Origin: Dongia sedimenti
GTDB taxonomy: Bacteria > Pseudomonadota > Alphaproteobacteria > Dongiales > Dongiaceae
Length of the DNA: 64,000 bases
Direction of reading: 5' to 3'
Assembly: GCA_030715195.1 (NCBI GenBank)
Contig: JAUYVI010000003.1
Coordinates: 214,960-278,959 of the forward strand
Made by a program: the position numbers and the translations under genes
Shown here: positions 26,470-35,349 of the stretch, piece after piece
Layout of the letters: each line of letters begins with the position of its first letter
Numbering within the stretch: position 1 is the first letter of the stretch
The notes under the pieces: generated by a model
Told to the model about the DNA's origin: nothing
Databases searched by the model: none
Seen by the model: the letters and a program-made list of their open reading frames with translations, nothing else

Positions 26470-27066
26470 ATGAGGACGATCGGCGTCGTATTGTTCGATC
26501 AGTTCGAGCTGCTCGACGTGTTCGGGCCGCTGGAGATGTTCGGTATGCTGCCGGAGGAGTTCGCGATCCGCTTGGTCTCGGAACAGGCGGACGAGATCGC
26601 GAGCCGTCAGGGCCCGGCCTCGGTGATCGAGCATTATGCCTCCGACGGTCACGACTACGACATGCTGCTGGTGCCGGGCGGCCAGGGCACCCGACGCGAG
26701 GTGCAGAATCAGCCACTGCTGCACTGGCTCGTGAAGGCGAGTGCGCATGCCGAAGTGGTTGCTTCAGTCTGCACCGGCAGTGCGCTCCTGGCCAGGGCGG
26801 GCTTGCTGGATGGACGCCGCGCCACGACCAACAAGCTCGCCTTCGACTGGGTTGCCGGCCAGGGTGCGAACGTGTCGTGGCAGCGGCGCGCCCGCTGGGT
26901 CGAGGACGGCAAGTTCTGGACTTCATCCGGCGTTTCGGCCGGAACGGATATGGCGCTCGCGTTGATCGCACGCCTCTGCGGCATCGTCCAGGCGCGTGAG
27001 GTGGCGCACTGGGCGGAATATGTCTGGAACGAGGATAGCGGGAACGATCCGTTCGCGGTGGCTTGA
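26470..27066 (+). CDS. DJ-1/PfpI family protein
   Basis: A 198-residue class I glutamine amidotransferase-like protein. The nucleophile elbow is VCTGSALLARAG with C101 and the family glutamate is near E22 (GPLEMFG). It resembles isonitrile hydratase/ThiJ-type single-domain members and lacks an AraC-type DNA-binding domain. Possible roles are glyoxalase-like deglycation or stress protection, not decided by sequence. It is a single gene, ending 4 bp before the convergent FecR-domain gene. Confidence 0.85.
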   Translation: MRTIGVVLFDQFELLDVFGPLEMFGMLPEEFAIRLVSEQADEIASRQGPASVIEHYASDGHDYDMLLVPGGQGTRREVQNQPLLHWLVKASAHAEVVASVCTGSALLARAGLLDGRRATTNKLAFDWVAGQGANVSWQRRARWVEDGKFWTSSGVSAGTDMALALIARLCGIVQAREVAHWAEYVWNEDSGNDPFAVA

Positions 27067-27070
27067 ACCC

Positions 27071-27958
27071 CTAGTTGTCGCCGCCGCCGCCGTCACCACC
27101 ACCATCTCCGCCGCCATCCCCTCCGGAATCGCCGCCTCCGGAATCGCCGCCATCGCCGGAATCCCCGCCGTCGGAATCCCCACCGTCCGCGTCGGAATCG
27201 CCGCTGTCGGATCCATCGGAATCCGCGTCGCTTTCAGCGTCGGCGACGGCGGACTCGATCTCATTGGCCTCGTCCGCCGAGAAGCCGAGATCGCTCAAGC
27301 CCACATCGGCAAGGTCGGGATCGCCGTCCAGGCCCGGATCATCGACGAAGCCGTCCTCAACCTCCGGCTCGCTGGATTCCACGTCGCTGAGGCCTTGGTT
27401 GTCGCAGGTGACGCTTTGTCCGCCGCCGAGCGACGCGGTCGCGCCGGTGCGCCGCGAGGTGATCTCGACTTCGCCACGGTTGACCACCACCAGGGTCTCG
27501 CCGCTGGCGAGCACGCGGATCTTCAGATTGGTGCCGCGCACCGCGATCGCCGCGGTCGGCGTCAGGATCTTCAGCTTGTCGTGCTTGATGGCGCCGGAGA
27601 CCAGCCGCAGCGCCCCGGCTGCGAGCTGGTAGCTGGCCTGCTCCACGCCGGATTTGGGATCGAAGACGAAGGTATCGATGGTCATCTCGGCCTTCTCGCC
27701 GAGCAGCACATGCGATCCGTCGATGAAGCTGATATTCGCCTTGGCCCCGGCCTCGGTCAGCACCCGCTCGCCGAAATGCGCCGGCGACTTCAACTGCTTC
27801 GGTTCCGGCTTCTGCCCCGGCAGGGCACCGCTGACGCTGTTGGAGATTTCGGCGAAGCCGCCGACCACGCTGCCCGCCGTCGTGTCGGCTTGCGCATCCG
27901 CCAGGGCGAACACGCAAAGCAGCGCGGCGCAGGCGGTGAATTGATGGACTCTGCTCAT
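27071..27958 (-). CDS. Exported FecR-domain protein with acidic Gly/Ser/Asp tail
   Basis: A 295-residue protein. The ATG at 27958 starts a signal peptide (MSRVHQFTACAALLCVFALA, cleavage near ADA-QAD at about 24). A FecR domain follows (about 55-175), with FIDGSHVLLGEKAEMTID and AIAVRGTNLKIRV. The last 100 residues are highly acidic, then about 55 residues are almost only Gly, Asp and Ser. FecR domains usually read a surface signal. No FecI sigma factor or FecA receptor is nearby, and the protein has no N-terminal anti-sigma domain, so it is not a classical sigma regulator. It more likely acts in the periplasm or on the surface; the tail could bind Ca2+. Confidence 0.8.
   Translation of the reverse strand: MSRVHQFTACAALLCVFALADAQADTTAGSVVGGFAEISNSVSGALPGQKPEPKQLKSPAHFGERVLTEAGAKANISFIDGSHVLLGEKAEMTIDTFVFDPKSGVEQASYQLAAGALRLVSGAIKHDKLKILTPTAAIAVRGTNLKIRVLASGETLVVVNRGEVEITSRRTGATASLGGGQSVTCDNQGLSDVESSEPEVEDGFVDDPGLDGDPDLADVGLSDLGFSADEANEIESAVADAESDADSDGSDSGDSDADGGDSDGGDSGDGGDSGGGDSGGDGGGDGGGDGGGGDN
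27074..27240 (-). repeat. Gly/Ser/Asp low-complexity repeat coding the FecR tail
   Basis: The plus strand shows runs of GCC/TCC/ATC triplets that translate on the minus strand to GGDSGG-, GDGG- and SDSG-type repeats ending the FecR-domain protein. Slippage is likely to change its length between strains. Confidence 0.85.
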
Positions 27959-28117
27959 GACGATCCCCCGGAACGCCATCCTGGGGTCCGGCAAGGCCCG
28001 AAGGCAAGCCCCAGCGGTGGCGCTCAGCTGGTGCCGTTCGGGCGCGGATCCTTGAGAATTCTCAGCGTCTGGTTGCGTTGGAACAAAAAAAGAACCCTAG
28101 TCCCTCGTGCCTGAGAC

Positions 28118-30679
28118 TCAGCTCCGCGGCTTCAAGTTCTCCGGGTCATAGAGCGGCTTGTAGCCGACGCCGGCGACTTCGACCGGGTAGGTCTCGCCGA
28201 AATACTCGACTTGGAGCTTGCGGCCTTCCTGGCAATACGACCACGGCAGATAGGCGAGGGCGATGTTCTTGCCGATGGTCGGACCATAGGCCACCGAGGT
28301 GGTGAACGAGCGGCGGCCGAGTTCGTCCACCAGGCCTTCGCCGGTCGCGGGATCGAGCACCGGCATGATGCCGACCGGGTAGCGGGCGACGCCCTTGGAA
28401 TCGGTGTTCTCGGTCATCACCAGGGTGCAGAGCATGGCCGGTTGGTTCTTCCGGGCACGGTGCTCGAGATGCTTGGCCTTGCCGCGGAAGTCGGCTTCCT
28501 TGACCTTCGGACGCTGCAGGTCGGATTCGATCAGGTTATATTCGGTGAGAAGATCCGCGTTTTGCAGGCGCAGGCTCTTCTCCATGCGGCGGCTGTTGGC
28601 GTAGGTCTCGACGCCGAAGGCCATCACGCCGGTGGAGCGCAGCGCATCCCAGACGGCGAGCCCGTCCTCGTATTTCATATGCAGCTCCCAGCCCTGCTCG
28701 CCGACATAGGAGATGCGGAACGCCATGACGTTCTTGCCGCCGATCTTGATCGTCTTGATCGCGGCGAAGGGGAAGGCCTCCGGCGAGAGACCGGCCGGAT
28801 CCTCGACGACCTTCTGCAGGGTCGTCCGCGCATTCGGGCCCCAGATGCCGATGGTGACGAACTTCTCGGTGACATCGGTGACGGTCACGTTGAGGCCCTT
28901 GTCCTGGGCGACCCGGCGCAGGTAGTGGAAATCGCGCGGCCCCGCATCGGCGCCGTCGATGACACGGCAGCGATCCGCCATGCGGATCACGGTCAGATCC
29001 GCGCGCACCATGCCCTCGTCGTCGAGGAAATGGGTGTAGATGCCCTTGCCGACCATGTTATCGCCGCCGATCTTCGCGGCGCAGACCCATTCCATCAGCG
29101 CCACATGATCCGGGCCTTCCACATCGCACATATAGAAATGCGAGAGGTTGACGATGCCGCAATCCTCGCTCATCGCGAGATGCTCGGCATTGGAGACCCG
29201 CCAGAAGTGGCGGTTGTCCCACTCGTTCTCGCGCACCGGCACGCGGTTGCCGTATTTCTTCAGCAGGTGCTCGTTGGCGGCATAGCCATGGGCGCGTTCC
29301 CAGCCGCCCAGCTCCATGAAATAGCCACCGAGCTCCTTCTCGCGCTCATAGAACGGCGAGCGGCGGATGTTGCGTCCGGTGGCGTAGGGCTCGCGCGGAT
29401 GGACGGCCGGATTGTAGATCTTCTGCGCCGCCTCGCCGCAGCGGCCCTCGATGAACTTCTCTTCGAGCTGATGCGGATAGAAGCGCGCATAGTCGATCTT
29501 GGCGTGGTCGATCGGGGTGCGGCCGTCGGTCATCCAGTCGGCCACCAGCTTGCCCATGCCGGGCGCGTCCTTGACCCAGATCGCGACCGCATACCAGAGG
29601 CCGCGCACCTTCTGGCTCTCGCCGATCGAGGGCCCGCCATCGGCGGTCACCTGCAACAGGCCGTTGAAGGAGCGCTTCTCGTCATAGCCGAGTTCGCCGA
29701 GGATCGGCGTCAGCTCGATCGCCCGCTCCAACGGCTCCAGGATCTGCTCCATCTCGAGATCGCGCTGCGAGGGCGAGAGCCGGGACTGGTGCTTTTCCAG
29801 GAGATCGCGGGGATGGCAGAGCCGCGGGTGCTTCTCCTCGTAATAGCCCCATTCGATCATGCCGCCCTCGGCCGTCTTCGGATCGCCGGTGTCGCGCATA
29901 TAGGCGGAGTTGCCCTGGTCGCGCAGCAGCGGCCAGCCGATCTCCTTGCCGGTGTTCGCGAACTCGGTGTAGGGCCCGAAGAAGGTGAGCGGGTGATCGA
30001 CCGGCATGACCGGCAGGTCCTCGCCGGCCATCTCGGCGATCAGGCGGCCCCACAGGCCGGCGCAGACCACGACGTAGTCGGCCATGATCGTGCCCTTCTC
30101 GGTCACGACGCCCTTGATGCGGCCGTTCTCGATCACCAGCGACTTGGCCGGCGTGTTGGCGAAGGCCTTGAGCTTGCCGGAGGCCTCGGCCTCGCTGACC
30201 AGCTTATGCGCCACGGTCTGGGAGCGCGGGATGACCAGGCCGGCATCGGGATCCCAGAGGCCGCCTTGGACCATGCTCTCTTCAATGAGCGGGAACTTCG
30301 CCTTGATCCCCTTGGCGTCGATCAGCCGCGCGCGAGTGCCGAACGCTTTCGCCGAGGCGACCTTGCGCTTGATCTCGTCCATCCGCGCGTCGTCGCCGAC
30401 CCGGGCGACTTCCAAGCCGCCGACCCGCTCGTAATGGCCGAGTTTGTCGTAGAAATCGATCGAGTAGAGCGAGGACCAGCAGGACAGGAAATCGTGGCTG
30501 GTCATGTAGCAGAAGTCGGAGGCGTGCGCCGTCGAGCCGATATCGGTCGGGATGCCGGACTTGTCGATGCCGACGATGTCGGTCCAGCCGCGCTGGATCA
30601 GGTGATGGGCGACCGAGGCGCCCACGATGCCGCCCAGACCGATGATGACGACCTTTGCCTTCTGCGGAAACTCAGCCAT
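28118..30679 (-). CDS. Dimethylglycine/sarcosine dehydrogenase (FAD + GcvT domains)
   Basis: An 853-residue flavoprotein. The ATG at 30679 starts MAEFPQKAKVVIIGLGGIVG, the FAD-binding fold, and removes about 68 upstream codons that look non-coding. The STAHAS sequence (H52) aligns with the TWHA motif whose histidine carries FAD covalently in mammalian DMGDH, though the tryptophan is changed. The second half is a GcvT-like aminomethyl domain (about 420-840) that passes formaldehyde to tetrahydrofolate. It oxidises dimethylglycine and/or sarcosine. It is divergent from the MttB-family gene and would act downstream of Bmt. Which of the two substrates it uses is not decidable. Confidence 0.85.
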   Translation of the reverse strand: MAEFPQKAKVVIIGLGGIVGASVAHHLIQRGWTDIVGIDKSGIPTDIGSTAHASDFCYMTSHDFLSCWSSLYSIDFYDKLGHYERVGGLEVARVGDDARMDEIKRKVASAKAFGTRARLIDAKGIKAKFPLIEESMVQGGLWDPDAGLVIPRSQTVAHKLVSEAEASGKLKAFANTPAKSLVIENGRIKGVVTEKGTIMADYVVVCAGLWGRLIAEMAGEDLPVMPVDHPLTFFGPYTEFANTGKEIGWPLLRDQGNSAYMRDTGDPKTAEGGMIEWGYYEEKHPRLCHPRDLLEKHQSRLSPSQRDLEMEQILEPLERAIELTPILGELGYDEKRSFNGLLQVTADGGPSIGESQKVRGLWYAVAIWVKDAPGMGKLVADWMTDGRTPIDHAKIDYARFYPHQLEEKFIEGRCGEAAQKIYNPAVHPREPYATGRNIRRSPFYEREKELGGYFMELGGWERAHGYAANEHLLKKYGNRVPVRENEWDNRHFWRVSNAEHLAMSEDCGIVNLSHFYMCDVEGPDHVALMEWVCAAKIGGDNMVGKGIYTHFLDDEGMVRADLTVIRMADRCRVIDGADAGPRDFHYLRRVAQDKGLNVTVTDVTEKFVTIGIWGPNARTTLQKVVEDPAGLSPEAFPFAAIKTIKIGGKNVMAFRISYVGEQGWELHMKYEDGLAVWDALRSTGVMAFGVETYANSRRMEKSLRLQNADLLTEYNLIESDLQRPKVKEADFRGKAKHLEHRARKNQPAMLCTLVMTENTDSKGVARYPVGIMPVLDPATGEGLVDELGRRSFTTSVAYGPTIGKNIALAYLPWSYCQEGRKLQVEYFGETYPVEVAGVGYKPLYDPENLKPRS

Positions 30680-30798
30680 GGCCCCGACTCCGAATTGGTA
30701 TGGCGCGGGACTATAAAGCGGCGGCGGTCTGATTGCCGCCTGTTTGCGACACCGGGCCAAGGCCGCGCGACACCGCTTCGCCCGGCCGGAGGAAGCTG

Positions 30799-30804
30799 TA
30801 TAAT
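30799..30804 (+). promoter_or_regulatory. Possible -10 box for the MttB-family gene
   Basis: TATAAT at 30799-30804 on the plus strand lies 160 bp before the MttB-family start in the 284 bp divergent region. No good -35 element is seen at the right distance, so an activator may be needed. Weak evidence. Confidence 0.25.
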
Positions 30805-30963
30805 ACCCTCTGGAATCCTTGGGAAATTGGCCGGTTCCGGGCGGGCCGGGCGGGGCGCGAAAAGGGCAGCGCCTGTCGCTCATCCGCTAGAGCGGAAACG
30901 CCCGGAATGTCGATATGAGGCCCATTCTCGCCCCCAAAGACCGCTCCAGGATGAGGCATTCCG

Positions 30964-32529
30964 ATGACTGTTTCTGACCGCGCCGAAGGTACACCGGAAA
31001 CCGGGCGCCGGACCCGTGGCGGCGCCGATGCGCGGCGCGCCCTGCGGCAGAAGCCGAAGATCGTCCAGAACCCGTATATCGTGCGCAAGATCCCGCTGGT
31101 GACGGTGCTGGACGAGGAAGGCCTCACCGTCATCGAGAACAATGCCGACACCATCCTGCAGGAAGTCGGCATCGAGTTCCGCGACGAGCCCGAGGCCTTG
31201 GAGCTCTGGAAGAAGGCCGGCGCCGATGTGAAGGGCACCCGCATCCGCTTCCCGAAAGGCCTGCCGCGTTCGATCATCCAGAAGTCGGCGCCGAAGGAAT
31301 ACATCCAGCACGCCCGCAATGCGGAGCGTTCGGTGCGGATCGGCGGCGACGCCACGGTGTTCGCGCCGGTCTACGGCCCGCCCTTCATCCGCAACCTCGA
31401 TGACGGCCGTCGCTACGCGACCATCGAGGACTTCCGCAATTTCGTGAAGCTCGCCTACATGTCGCCTTCGATCCACCATTCGGGCGGCACGGTCTGCGAG
31501 CCGGTCGATCTGCCGGTCAACAAGCGGCATCTCGACATGGTCTACAGCCACATCAAGTATTCCGATAAGCCGTTCATGGGTTCGGTGACCGCGCCGGAGC
31601 GCGCCGCCGACACCGTCGAGATGGCGAAGATCGTGTTCGGCGAGAAGTTCTTGGAAACCAACACCGTCATCACCTCGCTGATCAACGCCAACTCGCCGAT
31701 GGTCTGGGACGGCACCATGCTCGGTGCCATGAAGGTCTATGCCCGGGCCAACCAGGCTTCGATCACCACGCCGTTCATTCTCGCCGGCGCGATGAGCCCG
31801 GTCACCGCCGCCGGCACCCTGGCGCAGGTCCTGGCCGAGGTGCTCTCGGGTGCGGCGACCTGCCAGCTCTACAAGGCCGGCGCGCCGGTGATCTTCGGCG
31901 TGTTCGCGAGCTCGATCTCCATGCAGTCGGGTGCGCCCACCTTCGGCACGCCGGAACCGACCCTGGTCAGCCTCGCCGCCGGGCAGCTGGCGCGGCGCCT
32001 GGGCATTCCCTATCGCACCGGCGGCTCGCTCTGCGCCTCCAAGGTGCCAGATGCGCAAGCCGCCTATGAGAGCGCGCAAACTCTGCTGCCGACCCTGCAG
32101 GCCGGCACCAATTTCGTGCTGCATGGCGCCGGCTGGCTCGAAGGCGGCCTGGCCTCGGGCTACGAGAAGTTCGTCATGGATGCCGACCAGCTGGGCATGA
32201 TGCAGGTCCTGGCCAAGGGCATCGACCTCACCGAGAACGGCCAGGCGCTCTCGGCGATCCGCGAAGTCGGCCCCGGCAGCCATTACCTCGGCTGCTCGCA
32301 CACCCAGGCCAATTTCGAGACCGCCTTCTATCGCTCGTCGATCGCCGACAACAACAGCTTCGAGCAGTGGCTCGCCGAAGGCGAGCAGGACGCCGCCCAA
32401 CGCGCCAACAAGATCTGGAAGCGCATGCTGAACGAATACGAAGCCCCGCCGCTCGACCCCGCGATCGACGAAGCGCTGCAGGCCTTCGTTGCCCAGCGCA
32501 AGGCCGCGGCACCGGATTCGAACGTCTAA
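30964..32529 (+). CDS. MttB-family (non-pyrrolysine) trimethylamine/betaine methyltransferase
   Basis: A 521-residue member of COG5598, the MttB superfamily. No in-frame amber codon interrupts it, so it lacks the pyrrolysine of true MttB and belongs with MtgB-like glycine betaine methyltransferases. Recognisable stretches are GGTVCEPVDLPVNKRHLDM, LAGAMSPVTAAGTLAQ and LGCSHTQANFETAF. The known enzymes transfer a methyl group to a corrinoid protein; no corrinoid protein gene is visible here. Divergent from a dimethylglycine/sarcosine dehydrogenase, it probably demethylates betaine, proline betaine or another quaternary amine. The first 30 residues are basic and variable. Confidence 0.85.
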   Translation: MTVSDRAEGTPETGRRTRGGADARRALRQKPKIVQNPYIVRKIPLVTVLDEEGLTVIENNADTILQEVGIEFRDEPEALELWKKAGADVKGTRIRFPKGLPRSIIQKSAPKEYIQHARNAERSVRIGGDATVFAPVYGPPFIRNLDDGRRYATIEDFRNFVKLAYMSPSIHHSGGTVCEPVDLPVNKRHLDMVYSHIKYSDKPFMGSVTAPERAADTVEMAKIVFGEKFLETNTVITSLINANSPMVWDGTMLGAMKVYARANQASITTPFILAGAMSPVTAAGTLAQVLAEVLSGAATCQLYKAGAPVIFGVFASSISMQSGAPTFGTPEPTLVSLAAGQLARRLGIPYRTGGSLCASKVPDAQAAYESAQTLLPTLQAGTNFVLHGAGWLEGGLASGYEKFVMDADQLGMMQVLAKGIDLTENGQALSAIREVGPGSHYLGCSHTQANFETAFYRSSIADNNSFEQWLAEGEQDAAQRANKIWKRMLNEYEAPPLDPAIDEALQAFVAQRKAAAPDSNV

Positions 32530-33401
32530 CCGGCCTTCCCGAACAGCCCGCGATCCCGCGCCAGTCGTTCGACCAGGAAGTCGATGACGGCGCGGAACCG
32601 CGGGGCGTCTTTCAAATCGCGATGCACCAGCAGCCAAAGCTCGCGGGTCATCTCTGACGGCGTTGCGATCATTTCCGCGCGGACCAGGCCCATTGCGGCA
32701 TAGTGCGGCAGGACGCCGATGCCGAACCCGGCACGCACCGCTTCGACCAGTGCCATGCGGGAGTTCGAGCGAAACGCGATCGGGCGATGTTGGGCGGCCT
32801 GGTGCAGCCAGCCGACTTCCGGGAAGTCCGGCGGATTCTCTTCGAAGCCGACGAAAGCCAGAGCGTCCGCTTGCGTCCTCCGCAGATAGCGGCGCGTCGC
32901 ATAGAAGCCGTAGCCGATGGTCGCGACGCGCCGGGCCACCAAAGTGCCGTCCTTCGGCCGGGCCAGGCGGAGCGCGATATCGGCCTCGCGCCGGGCCAGG
33001 CTCAAGCTGCGTTCATCGACGATGAGCGCAATATCGATCAGCGGCTGCTGCTTGCGGAGCGATGCCAAAGCCGGGGTCAGATAGACCGTCGCGAGCATGC
33101 CGGTCGTGGTGATGCGCACCGGCCCGGCCAGCTTCGGCCGCGCTTCGGCGAGGCGCGCGATGGTCGCCGCGGCATCGCGCATCCGCTCGGCCTCCGTGAG
33201 TGCGGCCTCACCAAACGCGGTGAGCACAAGGCCCGGTCGCTGCCGGTCGATCACGGCGCGGCCGAGAACGCGCTCCAGCCGCCGGATGCGCCGTCCGATC
33301 GTCGCATGGTCCACGCCGAGCGCCCGCGCGCCGGCGGAGAGGCTGCCCTGCCGCACGGCTTCCAACAGGTAGTGCAGATCGTCCCAGCTCGGTGCGCGCA
33401 T
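32526..33401 (-). CDS. LysR-family transcriptional regulator
   Basis: A 291-residue regulator. The ATG at 33401 gives the usual start MRAPSWDDLHYLLEAVRQGS with HTH GVDHATIGRRIRRLE (about 29-43). The ligand domain follows, with PVRITTTGMLATVYLTP and AVRAGFGIGVLPHYAAMG. The frame stays open 65 codons upstream but that part is not family sequence. Divergent from the cysteine hydrolase gene, with two inverted repeats between them, so it likely regulates that gene and itself. Its stop overlaps the end of the convergent MttB-family gene by 4 bp. Confidence 0.88.
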   Translation of the reverse strand: MRAPSWDDLHYLLEAVRQGSLSAGARALGVDHATIGRRIRRLERVLGRAVIDRQRPGLVLTAFGEAALTEAERMRDAAATIARLAEARPKLAGPVRITTTGMLATVYLTPALASLRKQQPLIDIALIVDERSLSLARREADIALRLARPKDGTLVARRVATIGYGFYATRRYLRRTQADALAFVGFEENPPDFPEVGWLHQAAQHRPIAFRSNSRMALVEAVRAGFGIGVLPHYAAMGLVRAEMIATPSEMTRELWLLVHRDLKDAPRFRAVIDFLVERLARDRGLFGKAG

Positions 33402-33409
33402 CGATCCTC

Positions 33410-33465
33410 GTGCAAATTTGCACAGCAAGGGTGAAATATTGCCACTGGGCGAGATATTTCGCACG
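33410..33465. promoter_or_regulatory. Two inverted repeats between LysR gene and hydrolase gene
   Basis: GTGCAAATTTGCAC (33410-33423) is a perfect 14-bp palindrome just upstream of the LysR start. A second, spaced repeat pairs GTGAAATAT (from 33431) with ATATTTCGCAC (to 33464). Both suit a LysR operator pair covering the divergent promoters. Confidence 0.5.
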
Positions 33466-33505
33466 GCATAAATCAGCTCCATCAAGTCACGATGGAGATG
33501 ATCCG

Positions 33506-34093
33506 ATGACCCCTCCCAAGACCCTGCGCGACCATGCCGGCATCGCCTGGCCGGCCGCCGGCTTCGACGACGCTGTCCTGCTTTTGATCGACGCACAGCG
33601 CGAATACACCGATGGCAAGCTCCGGCTGCACGGCATCGACGCCGCCGTCGAAGCGGTTGCCGGCTTGCTGGATCGGGCCCGACGCGCAGGCACGCCGATC
33701 GTGCATGTCGCCCAAAACGGCAGGCCCGGCAGTGCCTTGTTCGATCCGGAGGGGCCGATGTCCCGCTTCATCGCCGGCATCGGACCGGGCGCGGGCGAAG
33801 CCACGATCGTCAAGTCGCTGCCCAATGCTTTCGCCAAGACTGACCTCGACGCCACGCTGAAGGCGACCGGCCGCACCAACCTGATCGTGGCCGGATTCAT
33901 GACTCATATGTGCATCAGCGCGACCACCCGGGTGGCGACCGATCTCGGCTATCGCGCCACGGTGATCGCCGGTGCGACGGCGACGCGCGACCTCCCGGAT
34001 GGCAATGGCGGCGTGATCGACGCCGCGACGGTGCAGCGTGTCGCCTTGGCGGAGCTCGGTGATCGTTTCGCGACGGTGGTGCCGAGGCTCTAG
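33506..34093 (+). CDS. Isochorismatase-family cysteine hydrolase
   Basis: A 195-residue hydrolase. The catalytic triad of this family is visible: D29 in LLIDAQREY, K103 in VKSLPNAF and C136 in FMTHMCISATTR. Members hydrolyse amides or carbamates (for example nicotinamide, N-carbamoylsarcosine, biuret). The ATG at 33506 follows GGAG at good distance; the open frame upstream has no family sequence. It is paired with a divergent LysR gene. N-carbamoylsarcosine amidase would fit the methylated-amine theme, but the sequence does not show it. Confidence 0.87.
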   Translation: MTPPKTLRDHAGIAWPAAGFDDAVLLLIDAQREYTDGKLRLHGIDAAVEAVAGLLDRARRAGTPIVHVAQNGRPGSALFDPEGPMSRFIAGIGPGAGEATIVKSLPNAFAKTDLDATLKATGRTNLIVAGFMTHMCISATTRVATDLGYRATVIAGATATRDLPDGNGGVIDAATVQRVALAELGDRFATVVPRL

Positions 34094-34599
34094 AACAGCT
34101 TCCCGCCGCGCGGCGTCACCATCGTGTAGTCGTCGATGCTGATCGCATGCGTCACCCGCTCGCCGTCATCGGAGAGCGGTAATGCGGCCCATTCGAACAC
34201 GCGGTCGGCCTTGGCCTGGAAGTTGGTGTAGGAGAGGCCGTAGAGCGGCTTGGCCTCGCGGTAGAGGCGGTCATAGATGTGGGTGGTGTCGGCAATGTCC
34301 TGGGGATCCCAGTCCATCTCGTCGATGAACCGGCCCTGGACGCTTCGGCCGTAGAGCCGCCCGACCTCGTTGCCGACCAGGCGGAACTGGATGCGGTAAG
34401 GCTCGTGCTGGTATTGCAGCACGGACACATAGGGCAGGGCGTTGTAGATCGCGGTCGGGTCGATCTCGGAGCGGGGCGGGAAGCGCCGGCCGTTGCGCAA
34501 GCTTTCCCAATGAGCCCGAACCAGCGCGATCATTGCGGATCGTCCGGTCGGTTCGTCGAGATAGAGGATCTCGCCGAGCCATTCCTGATCCGTGGTCAT
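34090..34599 (-). CDS. PAS-domain protein (PAS_5 type)
   Basis: A 169-residue protein consisting of one PAS domain (about 20-160). It shows ALPYVSVLQYQHEPYRIQFR, LVGNEVGRLYGRSVQGRFI and ISIDDYTMVTPRG. The pattern is the PAS_5 group, common and uncharacterised in alphaproteobacteria. There is no output domain. The ATG at 34599 overlaps the yciB stop in ATGA, so it is translated from the yciB mRNA. It may sense a small ligand for, or with, YciB. Confidence 0.78.
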   Translation of the reverse strand: MTTDQEWLGEILYLDEPTGRSAMIALVRAHWESLRNGRRFPPRSEIDPTAIYNALPYVSVLQYQHEPYRIQFRLVGNEVGRLYGRSVQGRFIDEMDWDPQDIADTTHIYDRLYREAKPLYGLSYTNFQAKADRVFEWAALPLSDDGERVTHAISIDDYTMVTPRGGKLF

Positions 34600-35186
34600 T
34601 CGTGCGCGGCACCCTTGGCTTCGGCATCCGGCGGCGGATCGGGCAGCATGTGCCGGCGCATCATCGGCAGCTGGGTCGCCATGAACAGGAAAGTGAGGAA
34701 GATCGAGCCCAGCTTGAAGTCGCCCCAGATATCGGTGCTCTGAGTCCGCCAGACGATCTCGTTGAGTATCGCCATGACCGCGCAGAAGGTGGCGTAGCGC
34801 CCCTCGAGCTTGCGCCATCCAGCATGGTCCATCTTGAGACCCCCGCCGATCAGCCGTTCCAGCAGCGGCTTGCGCAGCAGCAACCCGACCCAGAGCGAGA
34901 CCGCGAACAGGGTATAGACCACGGTCGGCTTCATCTTGATGAAGGTCTCGTCCTTGAAGATCAAGGTGAGACCGCCAAACACGACGACGATCGCCGTGGT
35001 CACCAGCGGCGCCCAAGCGAGACGACGTTCGCGGATATAGCCGAAGCCGACGGCCAGCACCGAGGCCACGATCAATGCGGCCGTGGCCGGCATCAGGCCC
35101 CAGATCTTCAGGATGATGAAGAAGAGCACGACCGGCCCGTATTCAACGGTTGGTCGGAGCCAGCCTCTGCGTTGCGATTCACTCAT
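34596..35186 (-). CDS. yciB: Inner-membrane septation protein YciB (IspZ)
   Basis: A 196-residue integral membrane protein with five or six helices. Family features are VEYGPVVLFFIILKIWGL, the KDETFIKMKPTVVYTLFA loop and the C-terminal GDFKLGSIFLTFLFMATQLP. YciB is linked to septal envelope synthesis and cell-envelope integrity in E. coli and Shigella (IspZ). The length is slightly above the usual 180. It is followed with a 4-bp overlap by a PAS-domain gene, an uncommon coupling. Confidence 0.9.
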   Translation of the reverse strand: MSESQRRGWLRPTVEYGPVVLFFIILKIWGLMPATAALIVASVLAVGFGYIRERRLAWAPLVTTAIVVVFGGLTLIFKDETFIKMKPTVVYTLFAVSLWVGLLLRKPLLERLIGGGLKMDHAGWRKLEGRYATFCAVMAILNEIVWRTQSTDIWGDFKLGSIFLTFLFMATQLPMMRRHMLPDPPPDAEAKGAAHE

Positions 35187-35349
35187 TGGGCTATCCTAGC
35201 GTGGCCTGCATACCCAGGACTAGGCGGCTTCGGAACGGAAACGTGGCGGGTTCCACGCCGATGACCTTTAAACGCAATCTAAAATAGAGTATTATGCGTC
35301 GTTTCGCGTCCAGGTGGCTCGTGGTCGCTGAGCCCGGCGGGGGGAACCT

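Noticed and set aside
30680..30883. 68-codon upstream extension of the dimethylglycine/sarcosine dehydrogenase
   Set aside because: The FAD fold starts a few residues after the ATG at 30679; the extension reads as non-coding and no start signal is seen.
28211..30967. A 918-codon open frame opposite the dimethylglycine/sarcosine dehydrogenase
   Set aside because: Shadow of a gene with clear FAD and GcvT motifs; no domain of its own.
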